DNA of 64,000 nt, from positions 868,390 through 932,389 of the forward strand of contig NW_023503409.1 in assembly GCF_014529535.1 (NCBI RefSeq). The letters are read 5' to 3'. Position numbers and translations under genes: made by a program. Within the stretch, counting starts at the first letter, position 1. Each line of letters opens with the position of its first letter. Positions 13,101 through 21,920 of this stretch are shown here, in pieces. The notes under the pieces were generated by a model. It did not search any database, was not told the origin of the DNA, and saw only the letters and a program-made list of their open reading frames with translations. Origin of the DNA: Bradysia coprophila (lineage: Eukaryota > Arthropoda > Insecta > Diptera > Sciaridae).

Positions 13101-13615
13101 GATCGAACATTGGCAGGTCATGATGTAATACCATGGCTGGGCGATTTACGATACGTTGGGAACATTGAAGACACCCAGCAAGACAATGCTGTGTTTCCAG
13201 TCAAGCCGATCGACAAACGGAGCTATTCACAAAACTGTGTGGTCTGGATCAAACAAGCTGGACTTCAATCAGATATTCAGAAGGTGCTACGACATGCAAA
13301 GAAACTTCCGGAGAAAACGCAAAATTTTTACAAAGTAAGTAAAACGGCCTGAAGAAACGGGGACTCGGTTCAAACGGAATTGTTTGTTTCTAGGAACTCA
13401 ACCGCATACGACGAGCCGCATTGAGTTTGGGATTCGTCGAGTTACTTGACGGTCTATCCAGTTTGTTTGAAAGGGAAATCGCTTTGCTCCCGTCGAATGC
13501 GAGTCCTGATTGTGCGCTACAGTTAAAGCACACCGCAATGGAATTGAGAAAACTTACCAATCGAGATCTTAAGACAATGATAACTGCACTACCATCGAAG
13601 TATAATCAGTTGTGA
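7153..13615 (+). CDS. IntS14: Integrator complex subunit 14 (VWA-domain protein)
   Basis: Six exons with consistent phases: 7153-7311, 11886-12056, 12136-12573, 12630-13053, 13117-13334 and 13394-13615, giving 543 residues (human INTS14 is 518). The Met at 7153 starts [14 protein letters not shown], which carries the DxSxS metal site of the N-terminal von Willebrand A domain. Conserved blocks follow in order: a VFTDC segment, [39 protein letters not shown] and FYKELNR. INTS14 forms a module with INTS10 and INTS13 in the Integrator complex, which cleaves snRNA and promoter-proximal nascent RNAs in the nucleus. Intron 1 is 4.57 kb, far longer than the other introns (50-80 nt), and holds the whole DNAJC2 gene and two MITE-like elements. 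Confidence 0.96.
7500..7694. mobile_element. 195-bp MITE, Tc1/mariner-like, copy 1
   Basis: The element begins TAGGTTTGTTCCAAG and ends with the reverse complement, flanked by TA as expected of a Tc1/mariner target duplication. A second copy of the same length lies in opposite orientation at 63579-63773. It has no coding capacity. It sits in INTS14 intron 1. Confidence 0.88.
7857..7967. repeat. Hairpin element in INTS14 intron 1
   Basis: Inner arms 7874-7897 and 7930-7952 (GACATTTCATGGATATTTTA and its near reverse complement) are flanked by outer arms reading AACTAACTTC and GAAGTTGGTT. The total is about 110 bp. It is MITE-like, with no clear target duplication. Confidence 0.6.
8805..10976 (+). 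CDS. Dnajc2: DnaJ homologue C2 (zuotin/MPP11), nested in INTS14 intron 1
   Basis: Four exons, 8805-9076, 9141-9286, 9362-9520 and 9640-10976, give 637 residues (human DNAJC2 is 621). The ATG at 8805 is the first in frame; the frame opens slightly upstream but without an ATG. Order of parts: an acidic N-terminus, DPKDWK-like [11 protein letters not shown], a J domain with the HPD triad in [10 protein letters not shown], a zuotin-homology region ([18 protein letters not shown]), a long charged helix (about residues 240-370), and two SANT domains ([12 protein letters not shown] and [10 protein letters not shown]). The family acts with an Hsp70 on the ribosome as the ribosome-associated complex, and the SANT domains serve chromatin roles. 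It has the same strand as its host gene. Several AATAAA motifs follow, for example at 10972 and 11222. Confidence 0.97.
10977..11885. other. 3' flank of DNAJC2 within INTS14 intron 1
   Basis: No coding region was seen. The AT-rich first part contains polyadenylation-type AATAAA motifs for DNAJC2. The rest is unremarkable intron sequence up to the TTTCAG acceptor at 11881-11885. Confidence 0.7.
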
Positions 13616-13651
13616 GAATTAGAGATGCATTAAATCGAAATTTTATTCCAA

Positions 13652-15202
13652 CTAAAACGAAGTGAATTTTAAACCTTCCCGTGCTGTCATACAATCAACG
13701 TCGTCAATTTTTAGGCTATTCGTTTTGATGTTGATTTGTTCCTCCTGCGTCATCTGGGTGTGTAATAGGTAACGTAATGTTGCTTTTGTCTGAAACATTA
13801 AAGACAGTTGAAGATCTAAACACATAATAGACGCGCCGGTTGTACCTCAATCAACATTTTGTTAAGACTGACTACAGTTTCTTTAAGTGTTTGAAGCTCT
13901 TGCGATAACGCGTTATGAACGTTGTCCTTGCATAGTTCGGGTCCAGGTCGATATGCCCGATTAGCTAGTCTTGTTTGGCACAGTGCCACAAAACCTTCCT
14001 TATCGGCCAGTTCCTTTTCCAATCTGGTGATATTTCGTGTAATGTCGTTAACTTTTGTTGCAGTCTCGTTGTGGACTCTCTCTAACGCCGCTTTGGCATA
14101 TCTGATTTCACTGATCCTCTGCATAAACGCCTCGTTGGTTCTATTTACTTGGTTCGTCAAATCTTCAATCACTTGCTTCAGTATTACATCGCAATACGAT
14201 CTCAAAGGCTTCGCTGTGTTTAGCTCTTTGGCAGCGTTTTGAATGTTTGCCATTGTCAGTTTTTCCCATTCCTTTGGGGTTGTATTGCTGTTGGATATTT
14301 TTAGAGAATAAAGCATTTACTTAATTGGGAGGGTATGCAGTGTCACCCTTCCTACGTTTTTGTAACGATAAAGAAACTCACTAATTTTCTAACGAATTCG
14401 ATCCTTCATACACACTCATTTCCTGTTGGTCCGGACGCATCGTTAAGTTCACCTCATCGATATGATAAGATTTGTCCTTGTTGAACGAATCTCTGTCCAG
14501 AAGATAATTGGAAGCTCTAAGACGTCGAATTTGTTCATTGATTTGGGATAAAGTCTCATCCAAAATTAGTCGACAACCTAACAAAGAAACATTCCATCAC
14601 TAATGTGACCGATGCTAGACCTGAATTTGATTACCGTCGAAAGTGTTCAGTTCTCTTTTTAATTCCTTTTCAACGTCATCATCGACCAAATCGATTCCTA
14701 TCCGTTTTTCTCGTAAACAAACACATTGTCGAGTAATATGCTCAGCATCGAGAAGTTTTTTCGTGTTCAACAATCGATTGCGATAAATTTTTAGTGCTTC
14801 CTCTTCCAAGCATGCTTCCGATTTTTGTCGTTTCACTTCGTCTAAGAGGAACTGAATGTCTACCAACCGTTCTTTCAATCGAAAATCGGATTCCTTTTTC
14901 CATTGTTCGGTTAATTGTCGCGTCTCGTCTATTATGCGGTCACTCTCCCTAGGAACGGTCATCGCTTAAGAATCTATGATTTATGTGAACATATACCAAG
15001 ACACAAACCCCAATACTCGATCTGCCAGTATTTGTTGGTCCTCAGATACGCGTTTCTTTTGCCTAGCATCAAAGTTGTGATCGACAACAGTAAATTTTGA
15101 TTGAGTAGGTGGTACAAGTACTAAATTTTCATTTATCAGTGGTTTGACCAGCAACATTTGCTCTTCCTTTAGCTGTTTCTGCACTTTATAAGCGTGGCTC
15201 AT
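13652..15202 (-). CDS. Tektin (ciliary/flagellar microtubule inner protein)
   Basis: Five exons on the minus strand, 15009-15202, 14635-14948, 14382-14577, 13846-14287 and 13652-13789, give 427 residues, the usual tektin length. The Met at 15202 is the first in frame. The protein is almost entirely predicted coiled coil. Conserved marks are REKRIGIDLVDDDVE, a LEKDL-like segment, and the tektin nonapeptide region, here RPGPELCKD against the family RPNVELCRD. The last exon carries NSLKID..DCM, the usual C-terminal pattern. Tektins form filaments inside doublet microtubules of axonemes, so testis expression is likely. The exon 1 donor is GTTTGT, a weak site chosen because it gives a gap-free family alignment. 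The subtype (1, 2, 3/4, A or C) is not resolved. Confidence 0.93.
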
Positions 15203-16289
15203 GATTGAGAAGGTATTGAAGATGAACTAAAATTCCAATCCTATCCTTTGACTGACTAATTTCAAATGGTAGTTTGATCGATATAAATAGAATGTTAGTA
15301 GCATAAACAGGAACTTGTTTGAAGCATGCGCGGAGATGCGGTTTTCAATATTTTTCAGTTTGCGCTAGATGTAACAATTCAAAGATTTGAATTGTTCAAT
15401 GCTCAATCGTGTTTCGTGGCATTCTGTAAAAAAATTTGCATCAACCTTCCAACAAAATGATCAGCATCGAGGGTGGCTCGTGTGGCGCTGATTTTTTTTT
15501 TTTTAAATACATTGATTCAGGGATAATAAATGAACCAAAAACTACTCCAAATTAGCCCATTAGGGTTAATGTAATTGTAAGAAATTAAGGAAGCTAACAA
15601 TCAAACCTGTTAATCGATGCACTCAGAATGGAACGACTCTGTCGTTTTTTATAGATCGGGTTTCGTTTTTTACTGCATACTTAGTCGAAGCCAAGGTTCT
15701 GAAAACCTGTTCTTTCAGAACCCTGGTCGAATCCCCAATATTTTGAAATAAGCAACCTCACACCTTAAATATAGATAATAGAGATATGAGGCTTTCATTC
15801 CAACTCAAATAATCTCAAATAATCACTAAGGAAACCTGAGTTATCCTTTTACCTTTTTATTAACATCTAATCTGACCTCATTAAAAAACTATCATAAAAA
15901 GCTATGATCCACCCTACAACAGTAAGTGAACAATAATTTTTATAAATAAATGTTCGTTTTCAGTCAATATTGTAGTTATACATACCCTTTTAGGATAAAT
16001 TTAAATATTCGCATGCACCTTTCGGGAAATTTTGTTTTATCAATAGGCGGAAGCTATTAAAAGAAATTTTCCAGGTTCGACTAAATTCCTTCAATTGTTA
16101 TGTTGTGCTCTTTATACAAATCAAACACAATATATACATTTCGATATTCGATTTTATTCGACTAATTCAAGGACTGAAAACATTATAATTTTAACGAGCA
16201 TAGTTTCGTTCAAAGTTTTACATTACATTTAGACAAAAGACACTTAATTGACTTCACACTTAGAATGTAGAATTAAAATAATTAAAAGT
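15203..16289. other. Intergenic, tektin to UBE2Z-like gene
   Basis: AT-rich DNA with no recognisable gene. It should contain the tektin promoter near 15203-15320 and the 3' end of the UBE2Z-like transcript near 16290. Confidence 0.7.
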
Positions 16290-17198
16290 TCAATTTGAAT
16301 CATTTGAATCTGATGGATCGGAAAGTTCTGAACATTCCGATTGTTCTTGTATATCATCAATATTATCAATATTATCAATATTATCAATATTATCACCAAA
16401 AAGCTTTTTCGTCAATTCGCCCAACTGCACCTTCAATGACCGAAATTCGAATAGTTGTCCATTAATACAGTGATTAAATGGATCGAACATTTTCTCGTCG
16501 TCGAGACACATGTTGTCTGTGATTGTGTTGTGATAAAACTTAATTTTCTGTTTAAATATTTTTTTGACATTGTAGCGCATCGACGAAGGCATCTGCATGG
16601 TGTCCAGGTTGTCTTCTTTCAGAAAATTAATGACAGCAACACGGATTGTTTCATGCCGTATATAATTAACATATTTCTCGGGGGTGTTCTCTTCATATTC
16701 TTTGAATCCTGTTAAGGCCAGTGCATTATAATACGGATTGTCGTTCAAGAGTGTCAGAATGGAAATTAAAACGCTGAACAATGAATTTAACGGATTCCAT
16801 CCTGATCCAGTGTACGTCCCCAATATGCTCAGACAAACCATACCGTTTCTGTAAAAATTCGGATTGAATCTGATGGTGTTCTGGTCGGTATTCATAAGTT
16901 TCAGTCTTGGTGGTGATATTGGGTAATTGACAGGAAATTTGACGAAAAAATAGAAGAATCCACCCTCGTATGGTGTGTTTTCGGGACCAACGATAACGGC
17001 ATGAGCCTGAAGAACCTTTACTGGATCTGGAACGACGATTATACGTTGAGAATCTGCAGTTATACATTCTAATATATCGTTCATTATTCTGCGGACTGTT
17101 TTTGACGGTACACTGTCATCTTTATCTGGCTTTGTAGGATCCCAATTGTTGTCTAAATTTAATTTGTTCCCTGCTAGGACATTTAGTGGAAGAGCCAT
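16290..17198 (-). CDS. Ubiquitin-conjugating enzyme E2 Z-like, single exon
   Basis: An uninterrupted frame of 302 residues starting at the ATG at 17198. A class IV E2 fold is clear: ENTPYEGGFFYFF, YPISPPRLKLMNT, then FNPNFYRNGMVCLSILGT with the active-site Cys. UBE2Z also has FNPNFYRNG in place of the common HPN, which supports this call. IRHETIRVAV and the region after it match the UBE2Z C-terminal extension. UBE2Z accepts ubiquitin and FAT10 from UBA6. The tail is acidic, with NID repeated four times followed by a Ser/Asp-rich end. The lack of introns, in a window where the other conserved genes are intron-split, suggests a retrocopy or ancient intron loss. Human UBE2Z is longer (354 residues). 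Confidence 0.9.
   Translation of the reverse strand: MALPLNVLAGNKLNLDNNWDPTKPDKDDSVPSKTVRRIMNDILECITADSQRIIVVPDPVKVLQAHAVIVGPENTPYEGGFFYFFVKFPVNYPISPPRLKLMNTDQNTIRFNPNFYRNGMVCLSILGTYTGSGWNPLNSLFSVLISILTLLNDNPYYNALALTGFKEYEENTPEKYVNYIRHETIRVAVINFLKEDNLDTMQMPSSMRYNVKKIFKQKIKFYHNTITDNMCLDDEKMFDPFNHCINGQLFEFRSLKVQLGELTKKLFGDNIDNIDNIDNIDDIQEQSECSELSDPSDSNDSN
16353..16394. repeat. 9-bp tandem repeat inside the UBE2Z-like coding region
   Basis: The plus strand reads AATATTATC about four times in tandem, encoding repeated Asn-Ile-Asp in the acidic tail. The unit is a multiple of three, so length changes would keep the frame. Confidence 0.85.
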
Positions 17199-18210
17199 AT
17201 CGACGTATAAAATGCTTTTTCGATAATAATGGATTGAGCCTGTAAGCTATGTTTTCCCAAATTCCAAATAAACTTTTGAAAAATTACAATATTGCTTCTA
17301 CATCCTACACGTTACAAAACGATAAACTTTCTGTTAGACAATGGATCTCAATCAAAAAATAAAACCTTTGTGACGCTGATGTTTCCAGAAGAGTTAAACG
17401 AGAGAAAAAACAATCAAATTGTTAGAGTGACACTAGTTCGAGAGTCGTTCATAGCCAACGAACGTCAAAATTTTAAATTTTTGCGGTTCTGGAGCATTAT
17501 ATGGACATTGAAATATTCTTCATAAAAATCTTAATAGTTCCATATGAGGTAGGCGATTTATTAAATAATAGATCGAACTGATTTTTACTTTGTATTTGTA
17601 TATTAAAACTATTCCCTTGGCAGAAATACCCTTATTACGAAGAAAAATCACTCGAAAATGTTTGTCATAAAACCTTAAATGTATGAAAATGCTTGTCAGA
17701 CTTTGTCGATTCTTTGATTACACATGATAACTCAAGTAATTCTGACTCAACGGATTTCCAAAAAATGAAAGAATGAAGAATGAAATTAAATTCGAAGGAC
17801 TGGTGATCTCATAGATATTACCAATAGAATTTTGATCTCGTCGCTTGATAAGATGGTTTCTCGAATAATTCTTGAGTTATGCGAGATCTTTGAGAAATTT
17901 CTAAAACTTTTAGTCTCGACGCGACAATTCGAGTAATTTTGGATGAATCAGTGGATGAAAAAATGAATTGAAAATAAATTTTAACGCACTCTGATATGGA
18001 AATATCGTGAATTACTCATTAACGACGCTGCGTTTGATTTGTGGTTGACAAAGGATTTCCTTTTTTATTAGACGTGAGCCGCAAAATTCCAGGTGTTAAG
18101 ACGTAAAAAAACTGCAAAAAATAGAAGAAGAAGAATCGTATTTTACGCATCTGGTACTTACGTTTTGCGTTACACTCGCAGAATTTTGAAAACCGACACA
18201 TTTTCTGTTT
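17199..18210. other. Gene-poor spacer upstream of the UBE2Z-like gene
   Basis: AT-rich. A short open frame of 77 codons starts at 17292 but has no recognisable features. No gene is supported. Confidence 0.6.
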
Positions 18211-18765
18211 TGTGTTTTACTGGTTACCACTAGAAACCGAGCTATTTACAATTATTTACAAAAGCTTCAAACCACGTTTGAATGATAAAAGACGTGATTA
18301 AATCTAAAATCAAGAATTCTTCGAATAGACTCATTTGTTAATTAAGTGTCTGAAAATGAATGATCAGAAAAGAGCCCCACCAATCCAACCGACCACGCAG
18401 ACCTCTAAATGACCGTAACCGAGTTTCATATCTGAAAGGAATGAAAGGAGAGTGCCAGACTTCAGCTGGATGGACTTTTTTCATAACGTGGACATCGTTT
18501 CGATTCCCGTTCCGATTACGTTGCAGCTTTTGCGATTGATGTTTACGTATTCCTTGTGATTTACAATCAAATAGATTAGCAGAAAATTTCTCTGTTGATT
18601 TGTTTGTTGAACTGCAAGTAAAACCGAAACTGAAAGAGGTTTACTTTTACTCTGCCGTGTTCAAACACCTTACATTAATCTGTATAGTGAAGTTGACCAT
18701 TTCGGTGGATGTCTTTCAAAGTCAAAGTCAACGGCATAAAATTGATGCGCAAATATAAGACAATT
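18211..18765 (+). pseudogene. Broken copy of the thioredoxin-fold secreted protein gene
   Basis: Positions 18226-18272 match the intact gene at about 20538-20585, and 18660-18765 match about 20578-20690. The two pieces are split by a 387-bp insert (18273-18659). The seven bases TTCAAAC occur on both sides of the insert (18266-18272 and 18660-18666) but once in the intact gene, as expected of a target duplication. The second piece also lacks nine bases. The 5' half of the gene, including the signal peptide, is absent. Confidence 0.8.
18273..18659. mobile_element. 387-bp insertion in the pseudogene, non-autonomous element
   Basis: The insert starts CACG and ends CGTG and is flanked by TTCAAAC on both sides (an 8-bp duplication if one mismatch is allowed). 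It has no coding capacity. A hAT-like origin is possible from the duplication size but the terminal repeats are very short. Confidence 0.55.
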
Positions 18766-20150
18766 AATCATTCGCATTCAGGACTTTTTATTTTATTTCG
18801 ATAAATTATGATTTTATAAGACAAAAGTACTTCTACGGCATGGGTAAATATTGTTTTAATTTTTTTATAAATCAAATTGAAACTACATATTCAAAGTATT
18901 CGCGCTAATATTCACTTACTGCATAGCAAATGGTACCAACCAAAAAAATTAAAAATTTCATAAATTCCATACATTTCAGTAGACAGCAAACTGACAAGGT
19001 GCTGACAAGGTGCGATTTCGCAGTCAGTGCAAAAATGAATTAATTTTAATTTTATTTTTATAAAACTAATTTGAACGCGTAGATTTTTTTTAAACTTAAA
19101 TTTTGAATGAACATAGTGTCTTTGATCATTTAAAAATAAAAAACTTTTTGATGCGAATGATCAATTTAACGAATTTCTATCTATGGTTTTCAAAATTCCG
19201 CGAGTGTAACAACGACCGTCAATGTTCAATTTTCTACGATGATTCCCAATAAATATTTGTTCACAATGAACGTTAGATTTTATACCGTCGTCCAAAGTTT
19301 CCAAAATCTAATGAGTGTTTCTTAGATAGTAACTAAAATTACCACTTTCACTTTTTACTCAAATGCCATAGGAACTCTAAAAACGAAATGCCCCTCTACT
19401 ATCTATCTATCTGTTGTTGGCGGTATATTTTAGGCGATTTCGCGAGTTGTAGCCCGAACGAACTGTGGGCGACAAGCGAAAGTGCCTGAAATGAACCATC
19501 CGCAACAGATGCGTATACAACGTTTCCGAGAAAATTTCTGCAAAACCCCCGTTTTCGGCCCCGAAACATGGAACTATTTTTTATCTTACTAGGAAGGTAA
19601 TAACGTTCTTCCGCTCCTAGGGACGACTCTTTACCGCGCTCGTAAGATACTAAATATTATAAACCTGTGTCCAAATGTTTATTTTGATGATTTCGTGATT
19701 GTGATCCTAAGCCGAAAGTTCAAAAAATATCACAAAAAATCACAAATTTAGAAGTTTTGAGTTTTCTTGGAGTACACTGCATCAATCAGAACTACAGTGA
19801 CTATCGAAACTTTAGATATTTTGGCACTAAACGATGATGCCTCTTTTTTCAAAATTAATTCGAATAAAACGTTTTCATTGTGAGTCGGATTGTAGATTGC
19901 TCTTAAATGAGCAGGGAAGACCAGACAAAAAAATTCTTTTAAATTTAGGTGTATTTTAGAAGTGGAATAAGTGCTGTGAGTATTAATTGCATGTAAAAAT
20001 AACTTCTCTAAATCGATTTGCATCGTGCGACACGTTTAATTTACATGTAACACGTAGAACTTCTCATTTAATGAAGGTCGAGTTACATATGTGTTGCTTA
20101 TTTTTAAGTAAATAGATAATAGATATATTGTAAATGACTGGAGTCACTGT
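18766..20150. other. Spacer
   Basis: AT-rich, with no supported gene. A stretch at 19380-19660 is less AT-rich but no coding frame stands out on either strand. Confidence 0.55.
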
Positions 20151-20154
20151 TTGC

Positions 20155-20191
20155 TATAAATTAGGTGTACATTCAACAATCTTCATTAGTT
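20155..20191 (+). promoter_or_regulatory. Core promoter of the thioredoxin-fold gene
   Basis: TATAAA at 20155-20160 lies 31 bp before an Inr-like TTAGTT at 20186. A short 5' untranslated exon follows, with a GTGAGT donor at 20217 and a TTTGTAG acceptor ending at 20281. Confidence 0.65.
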
Positions 20192-20291
20192 CGCTCGATC
20201 ATCCTTTGTGCTTATTGTGAGTATTTCGTTTTGTTAACACAGAATCGATCAATTTGATTTCTCATTTAATTCAATTTGTAGATTACTAAAG

Positions 20292-20684
20292 ATGACGCAA
20301 AGAATTTGTGCATTGATTCCGTTAATTGCTCTCTTTTGGATTGCATCAGTCTATGCTACTGAGCACGGTACCGCCGATGATTATAGTGTTGATGTCCTAA
20401 ACGAAGTAATTAGCTCCAATCCATTCGTATTGCTTCTTGTCTATAATCGTTATGCTGTTGTATGCAAGGAAGTCGGTCTGGCTATAACTGAGCTTGAACA
20501 AGAATATGGAAATAGATTGTATGTTATACGATCTGATACCACTAGAAACCGAGCTATTTACAATTATTTGCAAAAGCTTCAAACACCTTACATTAATCTG
20601 TATAGAGATGGTAGTGAAGTTGACCATTTCGGTGGATGTCTTTCAAAATCACAAATACGGCATAAAATTGATGCGCAAATATAA
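20292..20684 (+). CDS. Small secreted thioredoxin-fold protein lacking the CxxC site
   Basis: 130 residues from the ATG at 20292. The first 22 residues are a signal peptide ending in VYATEH. The rest fits a thioredoxin fold: a hydrophobic strand FVLLLVYN, one Cys (VVCKE) where CxxC would be, then a TPYINLYRDG segment with the conserved proline before a strand. With one Cys, thiol-disulphide exchange of the usual kind is unlikely, so it may be a structural or PDI-like non-catalytic domain. The coding region is in one exon after a 5' untranslated intron (20217-20281). A polyadenylation signal AATAAA lies at 20867. A broken copy lies 2 kb upstream (18211-18765). Confidence 0.8.
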   Translation: MTQRICALIPLIALFWIASVYATEHGTADDYSVDVLNEVISSNPFVLLLVYNRYAVVCKEVGLAITELEQEYGNRLYVIRSDTTRNRAIYNYLQKLQTPYINLYRDGSEVDHFGGCLSKSQIRHKIDAQI

Positions 20685-20866
20685 GACAGTTTATACCGAA
20701 TAGTTCGATAGTTTCACCGAATTTTTTTTTATAATACAATTTGAATTTGTAACGAATAGAGAAGAATTTTGGTGGTTGGCGTTTTGGAACATTTGAATTT
20801 ACAATTATTTTTATTGGAACATTTTAATGCTGACAATATCGAAATGGCTTAAAGTTCAATATTGAA

Positions 20867-20872
20867 AATAAA
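20867..20872 (+). terminator. Polyadenylation signal
   Basis: AATAAA 183 bp after the stop of the thioredoxin-fold gene, in an A-rich run. Confidence 0.5.
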
Positions 20873-21364
20873 AATTTTTTTCTTCCGAATTTTTTAAATT
20901 AAAATCGGACAAAGTTCTATATAGTCCATGGTGCATTGGCTTGGCATGACCAATTTGATTATCTGGACGAGCACAGCGAAATTCAAGTTTGTTTTGGGTG
21001 GTAACTGAAGAATCTTTTTAATGCTTTTTTTAATTTTAATCACTCTATCACTTTTTATGACCTCTTTTGAGCCATTAATGGTAAATATTAATTCTGTTCT
21101 GAACAAATTTTGAACCCATGACACTAAAACCAATTGCTCATGAAGCAACAACTCTAACCATCACGTAATTTTCCGTACATATAGGGTTAAATGTATGGCG
21201 AAGGTAGTTCTGTGTTTTCAAACCACCTTGTATGTAACAATGTAACACGTTTCGCAACTTGTTGCATGAATTACTATTTCGACACTTGTCTGTCTATAAA
21301 TGAAGACACTCTTACATTGCTGTTTGTTGATCTAGCAGTTTTAGGAGTACTGGCTATTCGCACG

Positions 21365-21446
21365 CGAAATCGAGCGCCCATGAAAAATACGAATATGATT
21401 TTAGCGCGAAAATCATATTCGTATTTTTCATGGGCGCTCGATTTCG
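21365..21446. repeat. Perfect 38-bp inverted repeat with 6-bp loop
   Basis: Arm 21365-21402 (starting CGAAATCGAGCGCCCATG) is the exact reverse complement of 21409-21446. The loop is AGCGCG. It abuts the 44-bp-period palindrome array. Confidence 0.9.
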
Positions 21447-21455
21447 TAGGCTTAG

Positions 21456-21567
21456 CTATTCACACGCGCGTGCGAATAGTTAAATCCAATGTGAAATGGC
21501 TATTCGCACGCGCGTTCGAATAGTCTTCAGCAGTGTGGAATGGCTATTCGCACGCGCGTGCGAATAG
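21456..21567. repeat. Three 24-bp palindromes spaced exactly 44 bp apart
   Basis: Palindromes at 21456-21479, 21500-21523 and 21544-21567 are built on CTATTCGCACGC and its mirror, each with at most one change. They are separated by 20-bp spacers that share a GTG.AATGG end. This is a short tandem array with a 44-bp period, in eukaryotic DNA without any CRISPR-associated gene. Confidence 0.88.
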
Positions 21568-21596
21568 CATTAGCCAAAAAATTACTCATTCTGAAC

Positions 21597-21912
21597 CAGG
21601 GCCTACCTTTTGGAAACTAATTTCTTGAATTTCTTGAAATTTCTTGAATTTTCTCGAATTTCTTAAAATTTCTCGAATTCGAGAAATTCGATAAACTTCA
21701 AGAAACTCGAGAAATTAGTTTCTCGAAATTTCTTGAATTTCTCGAAGTTTCTCGAATTTCTTGGATTTTCGGGAATTTCTTGAAATTTCTCGAATTCGAG
21801 AAATTCAAGAAACTTTGAGAAATTCAAGAAATATTTCTCGAAATTTCTTGAATTTCTCAAAGTTTCTTGAATTTCTCGATTTTCTCTAAAATTTTCTAAA
21901 AAGTAGGCCCTG
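21597..21912. mobile_element. hAT-type MITE packed with simple repeats
   Basis: Terminal repeats CAGGGCCTAC at the left and GTAGGCCCTG at the right are bounded by the 8-bp direct repeat TTCTGAAC at 21589-21596 and 21913-21920, the duplication size typical of hAT elements. The interior is a purine/pyrimidine-asymmetric array of TTTCTTGAA and TTTCTCGAA-type units in both orientations. The open frame seen on its minus strand is a by-product. Confidence 0.85.
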
Positions 21913-21920
21913 TTCTGAAC

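Noticed and set aside
21456..21567. CRISPR-like array (24-bp repeats, 20-bp spacers)
   Set aside because: Only three units, spacers are partly related, repeats are perfect palindromes, and the DNA is eukaryotic with no cas genes.
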